A stretch of DNA of 64,000 bases from positions 1-64,000 of the forward strand of contig NZ_LPVV01000002.1 in NCBI RefSeq assembly GCF_002362255.1, in the 5' to 3' direction. This document shows, in pieces, positions 33,231-41,350 of the stretch. Every line of letters begins with the position of its first letter. Within the stretch, counting starts at the first letter, position 1. The position numbers and the translations under genes were made by a program. Under the pieces are notes generated by a model. That model worked only from the letters and a program-made list of their open reading frames with translations. It had not been told where the DNA came from and searched no databases. The stretch is from Microbacterium sp. SZ1. Its GTDB lineage: Bacteria > Actinomycetota > Actinomycetes > Actinomycetales > Microbacteriaceae.

Positions 33231-34058
33231 ATGGCCACCACCGACAAGACACCGATCGTCCTGATCCACGGCCTGTGGATGACGCCGAAGAGCTGGGACA
33301 CCTGGGCGGAGCGCTACCGCGCGCTGGGCCACGAGGTCATCGTCCCGGGCTGGCCCGGTATCGACGACCGCGACGTCGCCGACATCCGCCGCGACCCGTC
33401 GGGGCTGAAGGACATCGGCCTCGCGCAGATCGCCGACCACTACGAGCGCATCATCCGCGCCCTCCCGGTGAAGCCGATCATCATGGGGCACTCGTTCGGC
33501 GGCGTCATCACCCAGATGCTCGCCGACCGCGGCCTCGGGGTCGCCTACGTCGGCGTTGCGCCGGGACAGACCGCCGGCGTGACCGCGCTGCCGCTCTCGA
33601 CGCTCTGGACAGGCACACCGATCCTGTCCAACCCGTTCGGTATCAAGGGTGCGAAGCCGTTGTCGAAGCGCCACTTCCACTTCACCTTCGGCAACGACCT
33701 GAGCCGCGCAGAGTCGGACGTGCTCTGGGAGGAGTACGCGGTGAACTCGTACAACCGCGTGTTCTTCGAGGGCGTGAGCTCGGTGCTGAACGAGAAGGGC
33801 GGTGTCACGCGCGTCGACTACGCACGAGCGGACCGCGCACCTCTGCTCGTCATCACCGGCGAGATCGACCACGTCGTGCCGCCGGCGATCGGCAGGGCGA
33901 TCGTCAAGAAGTACCGCTCGACCGGAAGCCCCTCGGTCGTCGAGTATCGCGAATACGCCGGCCGCACCCACCGCCTCGTCAGCCAGGACGGCTGGCAGGA
34001 GATCGCCGACGACGCCCTCGCCTGGGCGACGGAGCACTCCGCGGCATCCGTCGCCTGA
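33231..34058 (+). CDS. Alpha/beta hydrolase
   Basis: 275 aa. Oxyanion region LIHGLWMTPKSW, nucleophile elbow GHSFGG, acid in ITGEIDHVVPP and His in YAGRTHRLVSQDGW. GAGGAG lies eight bases before the ATG. The lid region has few charged residues, suggesting a hydrophobic substrate. Controlled by the divergent TetR protein, so it is probably induced by its substrate, a small ester or halogenated compound. Belongs to the general hydrolase/haloperoxidase-like group; exact activity unknown. Confidence 0.85.
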   Translation: MATTDKTPIVLIHGLWMTPKSWDTWAERYRALGHEVIVPGWPGIDDRDVADIRRDPSGLKDIGLAQIADHYERIIRALPVKPIIMGHSFGGVITQMLADRGLGVAYVGVAPGQTAGVTALPLSTLWTGTPILSNPFGIKGAKPLSKRHFHFTFGNDLSRAESDVLWEEYAVNSYNRVFFEGVSSVLNEKGGVTRVDYARADRAPLLVITGEIDHVVPPAIGRAIVKKYRSTGSPSVVEYREYAGRTHRLVSQDGWQEIADDALAWATEHSAASVA

Positions 34059-34127
34059 TGAGGCCGGGTCGCGCAGGAGATCGTAGGCAAGCGTCCGCGC
34101 AGGGCAGGAGAGAAAGAACCGGGGATG

Positions 34128-34165
34128 CAGAAGGGGCGAGGATCCGAAGATCCTCGCCCCTTCTG
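34128..34165. terminator. Strong terminator after rpsN
   Basis: A perfect 17-bp stem (34128-34144 with 34149-34165) with the stable tetraloop CGAA. It lies between the convergent hydrolase gene and rpsN and should end both. Confidence 0.88.
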
Positions 34166-34180
34166 ACTGGATGCTGTGGC

Positions 34181-34486
34181 TTACCAGCTCGACTTGGTCA
34201 CGCCGGGCAGCTCGCCGCGGTGCGCCATGTCACGGAAGCGGACACGCGAGATGCCGAACTTCGTGAGGACACCACGGGGGCGGCCGTCGATGACGTCGCG
34301 CGAGCGCAGGCGGACCGGCGACGCGTTGCGCGGCAGCTTCTGCAGGCCAACGCGAGCGGCCTCGCGGGCCTCGTCCGACGCGTTCGGGTCGACGAGGGTC
34401 TTCTTCAGCTCGAGACGACGCTCCGCGTAGCGGTCCACGACTGCCTTGCGCTGCTCGTTGCGAGCGATCTTGCTCTTCTTAGCCAT
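34181..34486 (-). CDS. rpsN: Ribosomal protein S14, zinc-independent form
   Basis: 101 aa, the long form of S14 (as in E. coli). Starts [16 protein letters not shown] and ends [25 protein letters not shown]. The CxxC...CxxC zinc motif of the short form is absent, and there is no Cys at all. Third gene of rpmB-rpmG-rpsN, three bases after rpmG. In actinobacteria with both forms, these zinc-free paralogues replace zinc-binding ones during zinc starvation. Confidence 0.95.
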   Translation of the reverse strand: MAKKSKIARNEQRKAVVDRYAERRLELKKTLVDPNASDEAREAARVGLQKLPRNASPVRLRSRDVIDGRPRGVLTKFGISRVRFRDMAHRGELPGVTKSSW

Positions 34487-34489
34487 GGA

Positions 34490-34660
34490 TCAACGCTCCT
34501 CTCGGAATTCGACGTGCTGACGGATGACCGGGTCGTACTTCTTGAGCACGAGACGGTCGGGGGTGTTGCGGCGGTTCTTCTTCGTCACGTACGTGTAACC
34601 CGTACCTGCCGTCGAGCGCAGCTTGATGATCGGACGGACGTCCTGTGCCTTCTTGGCCAT
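34490..34660 (-). CDS. rpmG: Ribosomal protein L33, zinc-independent form
   Basis: 56 aa read directly from the minus strand ([20 protein letters not shown], then [20 protein letters not shown], ending EFREER). Typical L33 length, with no Cys, so it lacks the zinc ribbon. Its ATG overlaps the rpmB stop by one base (TAATG), so translation is coupled. It is followed closely by rpsN. Confidence 0.95.
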   Translation of the reverse strand: MAKKAQDVRPIIKLRSTAGTGYTYVTKKNRRNTPDRLVLKKYDPVIRQHVEFREER

Positions 34661-34896
34661 TAGAGCTTCACACCCTTCGCCTGGAGGTCCTTGACCACGT
34701 TCTCGATGCCGCGTGCGTCGATCACCTTGATGCCCTTGGCGGACACGTTGAGCGTGATCTTACGACCGAGCGACGGGACGAAATACGTCTTCTTCTGCAC
34801 GTTCGGGTCGAAGCGGCGCTTCGTCCGGCGGTGCGAGTGCGAGACGTTGTGACCGAAGCCGGGAACAGCACCGGTCACCTGGCACACTGCTGCCAT
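34660..34896 (-). CDS. rpmB: Ribosomal protein L28, zinc-independent form
   Basis: 78 aa. [20 protein letters not shown] followed by [15 protein letters not shown] is L28. Only one Cys remains where zinc-binding L28 has two CxxC pairs, so it is the C-minus type. AAGGAG lies seven bases before the ATG. First gene of the rpmB-rpmG-rpsN operon, preceded by a structured leader (34947-35045). Confidence 0.95.
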   Translation of the reverse strand: MAAVCQVTGAVPGFGHNVSHSHRRTKRRFDPNVQKKTYFVPSLGRKITLNVSAKGIKVIDARGIENVVKDLQAKGVKL

Positions 34897-34946
34897 GATG
34901 TGACTCCTTCATTACCGTGAGGCCGGACGGCCCCACCCAAGATCCC

Positions 34947-35045
34947 TTGTCTGCGCGCACCCTCTCGACCGCCGATTCCTCGGCTGAGAAGAGGGGGAGC
35001 ACACGAACTACGCACAGGAGTGTGCGCAGACAAAGAGTCAGTCTA
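34947..35045 (-). promoter_or_regulatory. Structured leader and extended -10 promoter of rpmB-rpmG-rpsN
   Basis: On the minus strand TGCTAGACT (-10 TAGACT, forward 35040-35045) would start a leader of about 140 bases. TTGTCTGCGC at 34947-34956 and the matching arm ending at 35033 form a 13-of-14 inverted repeat. Within it lie CGCACA-CTCC-TGTGCG (35011-35026) and a GCCGA/TCGGC hairpin (34970-34983). This could be an autoregulatory or attenuation RNA. I see no Zur-type palindrome here. Confidence 0.5.
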
Positions 35046-35051
35046 GCACGG

Positions 35052-35750
35052 TCACGCGTCGGCCACCGAGGCGGCCTGCGCACCCCTCCCCCAGCGGAAG
35101 GGCGAGACGGTGGAATCTCCGGCGATCCAGAATCGCCAGGGGAAGGCGTCCGTCCCCGCGACTCCCGCGACACCGACTCGCGGTCCCGTCGCGACATCGG
35201 CGACCGGTTCGTCGCGGAGCCAGAGCTCCGCCCGCGCGCCCTCCTGCTCGGCACCCGTGATCGCGTCGATCCCGTCGTGGATCGGATGCCGCAGCCCTGC
35301 CGCCTGCCCGAACCGACCCGGACCCCGCGCGAGATCACGGAGGAGTCGCGGTGTCAGGGGCGGTTCGGCTCCGCGACGGATGGCCGCGGCATCCGCTCCG
35401 TGCACGACCTCGCCGGCGCGCAGCAGGATCCCGCCCGCCTGACCCTCGGCTCCCGAGACGACGTTCACGCAGGAGTGGATGCCGTGGCTGAGGTATACGT
35501 ACAGGTGCCCCGGCTCGCCCCACATCGTGGCGTTGCGCGCCGTGCGGCCCATGCGGGCGTGCGAACCGGGGTCGGCGAGCGGTCCCGTGCCCTGGCCGTG
35601 GTAGGCCTCGGCCTCGGTGATGCGCAGATGCACGGCCGATCCGCCGACCAGGGTGCGCAGCTCGCCGCCCAGCAGCAGCGGCGCTACCTCGACCGGCAGA
35701 GCGGACAGTTCGGCGCGCGTGGCGCGATGCAGGGAGGGCACGGCAGCCAT
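35052..35750 (-). CDS. mpg: 3-methyladenine DNA glycosylase (AAG/MPG family)
   Basis: 232 aa. Family signatures: LRITEAEAYHGQGTGPLADPGSH with the catalytic Glu, ARMGRTARNATMWGEPGHLYVYL, and a C-terminal WRFWIAGDSTVSPF. It removes alkylated or deaminated purines from DNA. The ATG lies five bases after the stop of the upstream beta-propeller gene, so it is the last gene of the long zinc-island transcript, probably by position only. Confidence 0.9.
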   Translation of the reverse strand: MAAVPSLHRATRAELSALPVEVAPLLLGGELRTLVGGSAVHLRITEAEAYHGQGTGPLADPGSHARMGRTARNATMWGEPGHLYVYLSHGIHSCVNVVSGAEGQAGGILLRAGEVVHGADAAAIRRGAEPPLTPRLLRDLARGPGRFGQAAGLRHPIHDGIDAITGAEQEGARAELWLRDEPVADVATGPRVGVAGVAGTDAFPWRFWIAGDSTVSPFRWGRGAQAASVADA

Positions 35751-35755
35751 GACGC

Positions 35756-37360
35756 TCAGAACTGCGGCGCCGTCTGGCACCACGACGCGTCGAACCCGGT
35801 GAGCGCGACGAGCTCCTCGCCGGTGCGCAGGTCGATCAGGTGCGTCTCCATGTTCTCCGGCAGGGGAAGGAGCATCTGGTCGTAGGGGTTGTCGGTCAGG
35901 TCGGGCGCGATGACCACCGCGGCGTACTGGCCGCTGGGCGAGGCGCACGCCTGCAGGATGGAGTCGGTTGGGCCGACCTCGACCAGCGGCGTCGCGGTCC
36001 CCTCGTCGTCGACGGTGATGATGGCCTGACCCGACGGGATGCCGTTCGCGTCGCGCGCCACGACATGCCGCAGCGTGCCGCCCGGGTACGGAGTGATCGT
36101 CGTCGCCGTGCCGTAGTCCGGGTTCGAGGCGGCGAGGGGCTGCTCCGAGCCGTCCGTGAGGTTGAGCTCGACGACCGTGCCGTCGAGCCGCTCGACGATG
36201 GCCGTGTAGGTGCCGCGACTGATCCCCTGGATGGTCGTCGCCAGCCCGAGCGACTGCACACCGGCATCCGACGACCGGTCGATGAGCGACAGGGCGCCGT
36301 CGAAGTCGATGAACAGCACCGCCGAGCTGTCGGGCACGAACTGCCAGACGAAGATGTTCGCCTCCTTGCCGCCGACCTCGGTCACCACCGGATCGTCGTC
36401 ACCGCTGAGCGACTGCGTGACGAGCACGCTCGCGCGGCCCTCCGTGTCGCTCAGCTCGCGGTCGGAATAGCTGTAGCCGACGTAGCCGCCACGGTCGGAG
36501 ACCTGGATCGCCCCGACATAGCCGTCGCCGGGGAGCTTCAGCTCGCGCTGATCGGAGCCGTCGCGCTTCATCACGAGGAGCTTCGACCCTTCGTCCTCCT
36601 CGACCGAGACCACGAGCTGGGTCGACGTGGCACGGAAGTCGTTGATCTTGTCGGCCGCGAAGACCGGCTCGGCCTTCTCTCCGGTCAGGTCGGTGCGGAA
36701 GATCTTGTCGTCGCCGTCCGCATCGCGGTTCAGGAGGAAGATCTTCGAGGCGGGCGTGGTGAAGCTCGTCGACAGCGTCGCCGACGGGCCGCCGCCCGCG
36801 CCGGTCGCGTCGGCGACGCGCACCGTGTACTCGGTGTCGTCGTCGAGAGGGACGGTGAAGCGGATGCCGACACCGCGCCCCGCCGCGTCGAGCGTGAACG
36901 GCACGGCCGGTTCGACCGTGACCTGCGACTCGTCGATCGCCGCGAGCGACTGATTCGTCGTGAGGATGACGCGACTGCCCGACGTGTCGATCGCCTGCTC
37001 GGGGTTCACCTGGACCTCGGTGATGCGGGGTCCCTGCGTGAGGCTCACGAACCCGAGACCCGCTCCGACCAGGACGAGGATGCCGAGCACGGCTCCGAGC
37101 GCGACGAGGAACCGGCGGTCGCGGGGTGGTGTCGGGACGACGTCGACCGGAACCCGCCGCGTTTCGTCTCGGTCGGCTCCGCCGTCCTCGCTCAACGACC
37201 CGTGCGAAGGGTCGGCTCCGCCGTCGTCGCTCGACGACCCGGGAGAAGCGTCAGTCTCGCTCGACGACCGGGAGGCGGAGGCCTCGGCACGGGCCGCAGC
37301 CTCGCGGGCTGCGCGCATCTCGGCGCGGGTGCGCGGGACGGCGGGCTCGTCAGTACTCAT
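35756..37360 (-). CDS. Membrane-anchored beta-propeller-like hypothetical protein
   Basis: 534 aa. Residues 1-80 are cytoplasmic and low-complexity: a charged Ala/Arg/Glu helix, then Ser/Asp/Gly-rich repeats (30-67) encoded by REP-like DNA. One membrane helix follows (FLVALGAVLGILVLVGAGLGFVS, about 84-106). Outside is a bacterial Ig-like domain (GPRITEVQVNPEQAIDTSGS to about residue 205), then WD40-like propeller repeats to the end (SKIFLLNRDADGDDKIF, QLVVSVEEDEGSKLLVMKRDG). Starts inside the end of the TIGR03943 gene (11-base overlap), so cotranscribed with the zinc genes. Function unknown. Confidence 0.75.
   Translation of the reverse strand: MSTDEPAVPRTRAEMRAAREAAARAEASASRSSSETDASPGSSSDDGGADPSHGSLSEDGGADRDETRRVPVDVVPTPPRDRRFLVALGAVLGILVLVGAGLGFVSLTQGPRITEVQVNPEQAIDTSGSRVILTTNQSLAAIDESQVTVEPAVPFTLDAAGRGVGIRFTVPLDDDTEYTVRVADATGAGGGPSATLSTSFTTPASKIFLLNRDADGDDKIFRTDLTGEKAEPVFAADKINDFRATSTQLVVSVEEDEGSKLLVMKRDGSDQRELKLPGDGYVGAIQVSDRGGYVGYSYSDRELSDTEGRASVLVTQSLSGDDDPVVTEVGGKEANIFVWQFVPDSSAVLFIDFDGALSLIDRSSDAGVQSLGLATTIQGISRGTYTAIVERLDGTVVELNLTDGSEQPLAASNPDYGTATTITPYPGGTLRHVVARDANGIPSGQAIITVDDEGTATPLVEVGPTDSILQACASPSGQYAAVVIAPDLTDNPYDQMLLPLPENMETHLIDLRTGEELVALTGFDASWCQTAPQF
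37160..37271. repeat. REP-like element, copy 2, within a coding region
   Basis: CGTTTCGTCTCGGTCG through CTCAACGACC (37160-37200) has both ends of the element at 52524. A second partial copy (37210-37240, GGTCGGCTCCGCCGTC...CGACGACCC) and a third short one (37253-37271) follow in tandem. All lie in the 5' part of the beta-propeller gene and encode its Ser/Asp/Gly-rich stretch. Confidence 0.7.
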
Positions 37361-38138
37361 ACGGATCCCCGGGCTCGTCGATGGGCGTCACCGACGTCGG
37401 GTCGACGTGCAGCCGGCCGTCCGCATCGGCCGTGACGGTCCCCTCGACCTGCACCCACTGTCCGGTCTTGAACTCGCCGTCATCGATCGTGACGGGCAGC
37501 GTCGCCGTCTGGGCGTCGATCACGCAGTGCGTGATGACGAGTCGCGTGAGGTTCACGCCGTCGGCATCCGCCGGGGTCACGAATCCCGTGAGCGACACAG
37601 CCTTGCCGTCGTACGCGGCGGTGTTCGTCGCGGATGCGAACACGCTCGCCCAATCGCCCACGCCGAAGGTCGAGGTGTCGGCGACTCCGAGCGTCACGTC
37701 GTCGGCGCCGGCGAAGAGCGCGGTCTGCTCCCCCGCGCGCGACATCGCGAGCTCGACCGAGAGCGACGCGGGCGGCAGCACGAGGGCGGCGATCACGACG
37801 CCCGACGCGATCACTCCGCCTGTGACCGTGCCCGCCGTCGCGAAGGCCCGCCGAGCGGAGGGCGGCTCGCCCTCGGCATCCGCATGACCGTGATCGTGAC
37901 CGTGATCATGTCCGTGGTCGCTCTCAGCGCCGAGCGGCAGGGTGCACGACCAGATCGCGGCGGCGAGCGTGACGACGGCGGCGGCGCAGGCGAACCACAC
38001 CGACTCGGGGCTGATGTAGAGCGTGAGGCGACCGGTCGCCCCGAGACCGAGCGTGACGATCGACACGACGCTCGCGAGCCCCACACCCAGCCAGCGAGCG
38101 GCGAGGGCGCGGCGCCGCGAGACGGACTGCTCAGACAA
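37350..38138 (-). CDS. TIGR03943-family (YcgQ-like) permease-partner protein
   Basis: 262 aa. Two or three N-terminal membrane segments (VGLASVVSIVTLGLGATG, VWFACAAAVVTLAAAIWSC), a His-rich run DHGHDHGHDHGHAD that should bind metal, another helix, then an extracytoplasmic C-terminal domain with TRLVITHCVIDAQTA, typical of TIGR03943. Always found with a DUF318-type permease; here it overlaps that gene by eight bases. Together they are members of zinc or metal-starvation regulons in many Gram-positives. Confidence 0.85.
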   Translation of the reverse strand: MSEQSVSRRRALAARWLGVGLASVVSIVTLGLGATGRLTLYISPESVWFACAAAVVTLAAAIWSCTLPLGAESDHGHDHGHDHGHADAEGEPPSARRAFATAGTVTGGVIASGVVIAALVLPPASLSVELAMSRAGEQTALFAGADDVTLGVADTSTFGVGDWASVFASATNTAAYDGKAVSLTGFVTPADADGVNLTRLVITHCVIDAQTATLPVTIDDGEFKTGQWVQVEGTVTADADGRLHVDPTSVTPIDEPGDPYEY

Positions 38139-39165
38139 AGACGTTCACCCCGATTCCGATGGCGAAGGCGGCGAGCACCACGACGCCGACGATGCCGGCC
38201 AGGGTGCGCGTGGTGAAGGTGGTGCGCATGAGCGCGAGCATCTTCACGTCGACGAGCGGACCGACGAGCAGGAACGCGACGATCGCACCCGACGAGAACG
38301 TCGAGGCGAACGAGAGCGCGAAGAACGCATCGACGTTCGAGCAGATCGCGACGGTCATGGCGAGCGCCATCATCGCGACGATCGACAGCACGGGGTTGGA
38401 CCCGATCGCGAGCAGCAGCTCCCGCGGGATGAGCACCTGCACCGCACCGGCCAAGGCGGATCCGATGATGAGCGCCGGCATGACCGCGCGCAGCTCGACG
38501 AGGAACTGCGTGAGGCTGCGACGGACCGGGGTGCCGGGCTCGTGCGTGACCCGCTCGCACGTGTCGACGAAGCGCTGCGTGAGCAGCGCGTCGGGCGAGG
38601 GGTGGCGGCTGTAGATCCAGCCGATGAGGTTCGCGATGAGGTATCCGCCGACGAGACGTGCGACGAGGATGCCGTCGTCGAACCCGAACGCGGCGTGCGT
38701 CGTGAGGATCACGATCGGGTTCACGATCGGCGCCGCGATGAGGAACGTCAGCGCTTCGGCGGGCGCGAGGCCGCGCATCATGAGTCCGCGGGCGAAGGGC
38801 ACGTTGCCGCACTCGCACACCGGGATCAGCATCCCCAGCAGCGACAGCACGGCTCGACGCGCCCACGCGCGCTTCGGGAGCCAGCGGTGGATGACGTCGG
38901 ACGGCAGCCACACCTGCACCACGATCGACAGAAGCACGCCGAGGATGACGAAGGGCAGCGCCTCGATGAGCACGCTGAGCGCGAGGGTCAGTCCGTCCTG
39001 CGCACGACTCGGGAGTGCCGCCTCGTACAGGTTCGGCAGGAACGCGTCGACGAGGAACAGCGCGGCGACGATGCCGGCGCCGAGCGCGACGCCGATCCAC
39101 GGCGACCGCGGCGGCCTGACGGGCCGATGCGAATGCGCCGTCCGGGTCGTGGCCTGCGCGGTCAC
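38131..39165 (-). CDS. Permease of the DUF318/YcgR (SO_0444-like) family
   Basis: 344 aa from a GTG that overlaps the zur stop (GTGA). Eight or so membrane helices, with the family Cys motif IPVCECGNVPFARGLMMRG and a second repeat motif ICSNVDAFFALSFA. Family members are putative metal or organometal permeases that work with TIGR03943 proteins. Its place between zur and the TIGR03943 gene supports a zinc-related role. Direction of transport is not predictable. Confidence 0.82.
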   Translation of the reverse strand: MTAQATTRTAHSHRPVRPPRSPWIGVALGAGIVAALFLVDAFLPNLYEAALPSRAQDGLTLALSVLIEALPFVILGVLLSIVVQVWLPSDVIHRWLPKRAWARRAVLSLLGMLIPVCECGNVPFARGLMMRGLAPAEALTFLIAAPIVNPIVILTTHAAFGFDDGILVARLVGGYLIANLIGWIYSRHPSPDALLTQRFVDTCERVTHEPGTPVRRSLTQFLVELRAVMPALIIGSALAGAVQVLIPRELLLAIGSNPVLSIVAMMALAMTVAICSNVDAFFALSFASTFSSGAIVAFLLVGPLVDVKMLALMRTTFTTRTLAGIVGVVVLAAFAIGIGVNVFV

Positions 39166-39578
39166 GCGATCGCTGCCTCTTCTGCGGCGCGCTTGTTGGT
39201 GCAGGGGGCGCAGAGGCCGAAGATGTCGACGACGTGTGCGGCGTCGGTGAATCCGTGCAGCGCGGCGGTGCGGTGCGCCCACTGCTCGACGTCCTTGGCC
39301 TCGATCTCGACCGTGAGTCCGCAGTTGCGGCAGATCAGGTGGTGGTGGTGGCCCTGCGTGGTGCACGCGCGGTAGAGCGCCTCACCCTCGGGGCTCTGCA
39401 GCGAGTCGGCGTCGCCGGAGGCGGCTAGTCCGGCCAGTGCCCGGTACACGGTCGCGAGGCCGATGCCCGTGTTGTCGTCGCGGAGCGAGGCGTGCAGGCT
39501 CTGGGCGCTCACGAAACCACGCGCGTCGGCGAGCGCTTCGCGCACGCGTTCGCGCTGCCAGGTGTTCCGCTGAGCCAT
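39162..39578 (-). CDS. zur: Zinc uptake regulator Zur (Fur family)
   Basis: 138 aa from ATG 39578 (a GTG two codons earlier is possible). N-terminal winged helix (TWQRERVREALADARGFVSAQ, then GLATVYRALAGLAASGD), the His cluster GHHHHLICRNC and a second Cys pair CAPC for structural zinc. TAGAAT seven bases upstream suggests its own leaderless promoter within the operon. The znuABC neighbours and the palindrome at 42387 mark it as Zur rather than Fur. With zinc bound it represses the operon. Confidence 0.9.
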   Translation of the reverse strand: MAQRNTWQRERVREALADARGFVSAQSLHASLRDDNTGIGLATVYRALAGLAASGDADSLQSPEGEALYRACTTQGHHHHLICRNCGLTVEIEAKDVEQWAHRTAALHGFTDAAHVVDIFGLCAPCTNKRAAEEAAIA

Positions 39579-39632
39579 ACCCACGATTCTAGGCGCGCCG
39601 CCCTTGTCGGGGGCTGGGAGCGGGCGAGGCGG

Positions 39633-40511
39633 TCAGGCCCGCACGCGCCGCACGCCGCTGCGCGCCCGCTGAACGATCCAGCACACGACGTAGATCGTGA
39701 ACGACAGGGTCGTGATGTACGGGCTGACCGGAAGCGTTCCGGCGAGCGCGAGCAGGATGCCGCCCACCGCCGACACGAAACCGAAGAGCGCCGCGAGCAG
39801 CGGCACGGCGACCGGGCCGGCCGAGACGCGCATCGCCGCCGCGGCCGGCGTCACGAGCAGCGCCATCACCAGCAGGGCTCCGATGATGTGCACGCTGACC
39901 GCGACGATGAGCCCGAGCAGCACCATGAACAGCAGGCTCACGGCACGCGTCGGCACCCCTCGGGCGGCGGCGGACTCGGGGTCGAGCGAGTCGAAGCGCA
40001 GTGGATTCCACATCAGCAGCAGGCCGAGCAGCACGACGATGCTGATGCCGAGCAGCCACCCCAGGTCGGGGCTCGACACCGACACGATCTGCCCGGTCAG
40101 CAGGCTGAACCGGTTCGCGCTCCGGCCGTCGTAGAGGGAGAGGAACAGGATGCCGAGGCCGAGGCCGAACGGCATGAGCACCCCGACGATCGAGTTGCGG
40201 TCGCGCGCCTTCGCGCCGAGGACGCCGATGAGGATCGCCGCGACGAGCGCACCGCCCAGCGATCCCGCGACGACGCTGCCGCCGAAGAGCAACGCCGCGG
40301 CGGCCCCCGCGAACGACAGCTCGCTCACGCCGTGCACCGCGAAGGCGAGGTCGCGCTGCATCACGAAGACGCCGATGAGGCCGCCGACGATGCCGAGCAC
40401 GGCGCCCGCGACGATCGAGTTCGCGAGCAGGGAGACGAGGTCGCCGTAGTCCTGGAACGAGAACACGTCGCTCCAGTCCACGGTCTGGACGATGCCGGTC
40501 ACGGCGCTCAT
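39633..40511 (-). CDS. znuB: Zinc ABC transporter permease
   Basis: 292 aa, about eight membrane helices (IVAGAVLGIVGGLIGVFVMQR, GWLLGISIVVLLGLLLM). Typical blocks FAVHGVSELSFAGAA and the VTPAAAAMRVS segment that contacts the ATPase. It overlaps znuC by four bases. Forms the zinc channel in the membrane. Confidence 0.9.
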   Translation of the reverse strand: MSAVTGIVQTVDWSDVFSFQDYGDLVSLLANSIVAGAVLGIVGGLIGVFVMQRDLAFAVHGVSELSFAGAAAALLFGGSVVAGSLGGALVAAILIGVLGAKARDRNSIVGVLMPFGLGLGILFLSLYDGRSANRFSLLTGQIVSVSSPDLGWLLGISIVVLLGLLLMWNPLRFDSLDPESAAARGVPTRAVSLLFMVLLGLIVAVSVHIIGALLVMALLVTPAAAAMRVSAGPVAVPLLAALFGFVSAVGGILLALAGTLPVSPYITTLSFTIYVVCWIVQRARSGVRRVRA

Positions 40512-41350
40512 GCGTGGGCCTCGTGATCGTGATCGTGATGGGGCTCGGCATCCGGCACTCCGACGACGACGAGCCGGTCACCGGCGCGGAGCACGAAGAC
40601 GGGCGTGCCGTAGAGCTCCGTGAGCACCCGCGTCTGCAGCACCTCGTCTGGCGTGCCGAGCAGGAAACGCCCGCCGGCGATGTAGAGGATGCGGTCGACG
40701 CGGCCGAGGATCGGGTTGATGTCGTGCGTGACGAACAGCACGGCGGCCTCGCGCTCGCGGCGCTGGCGGTCGATGATGTCGGTCACGGCGACCTGGTTCG
40801 CGAGGTCGAGGTTCGACAGCGGCTCGTCGCAGAGGAGCAGCGACGGCTCGTCGGCGAGCGCCTGCCCCACCCGCAGCCGCTGCTGCTCTCCGCCGGAGAG
40901 AAGACCGACGCGGCGGTCCGCGAAGTGCGAGGCGCCGACCGCCCGGAGCAGATCGTCGACCTTCGCCTTGTCGCCGCGGTGCGGCACGGGGAATCCGAAT
41001 CGGCTGCCCTGCACGCCGAGCGCCACGAGATCACGGGCGCGCATGCTCGTGTCCGGAGCGAGCGAGCGCTGCTGCGGCACGTACCCGATGCGACGGTTGC
41101 CCTTGCGCACGGGCTCCCCCGCGACCCGGATCTCTCCTGCAGACAGAGGCTGCAGGCCCAGGATGCTGCGCAGCAGCGTGGTCTTGCCCGATCCCGACGG
41201 GCCGAGCACGGCGATGAACTCGCCCGGCTCGACGGTCAGGTCGAGACCCGACCATAGCTCGCGGTCGCCGCGGTGCAGGGCGGCGCCGCGCACCTCCAGG
41301 ACGGGGGTGCGCGGCGTAGGACGTGCCTCGGAGTCGGCGGCGCCGCTCAC
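40508..41350 (-). CDS. znuC: Zinc ABC transporter ATP-binding protein
   Basis: 280 aa. Walker A GPSGSGKTT, Q-loop YVPQQRSL, signature LLSGGEQQR, Walker B SLLLCDEPLS and switch His in VTHDINPI. The C terminus ends in a His/Asp-rich tail (HHDHDHEAHA), unusual for this subunit and possibly a zinc sensor. GTG start overlaps the znuA stop (GTGA). It energises zinc uptake with znuB. Confidence 0.92.
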   Translation of the reverse strand: MSGAADSEARPTPRTPVLEVRGAALHRGDRELWSGLDLTVEPGEFIAVLGPSGSGKTTLLRSILGLQPLSAGEIRVAGEPVRKGNRRIGYVPQQRSLAPDTSMRARDLVALGVQGSRFGFPVPHRGDKAKVDDLLRAVGASHFADRRVGLLSGGEQQRLRVGQALADEPSLLLCDEPLSNLDLANQVAVTDIIDRQRREREAAVLFVTHDINPILGRVDRILYIAGGRFLLGTPDEVLQTRVLTELYGTPVFVLRAGDRLVVVGVPDAEPHHDHDHEAHA

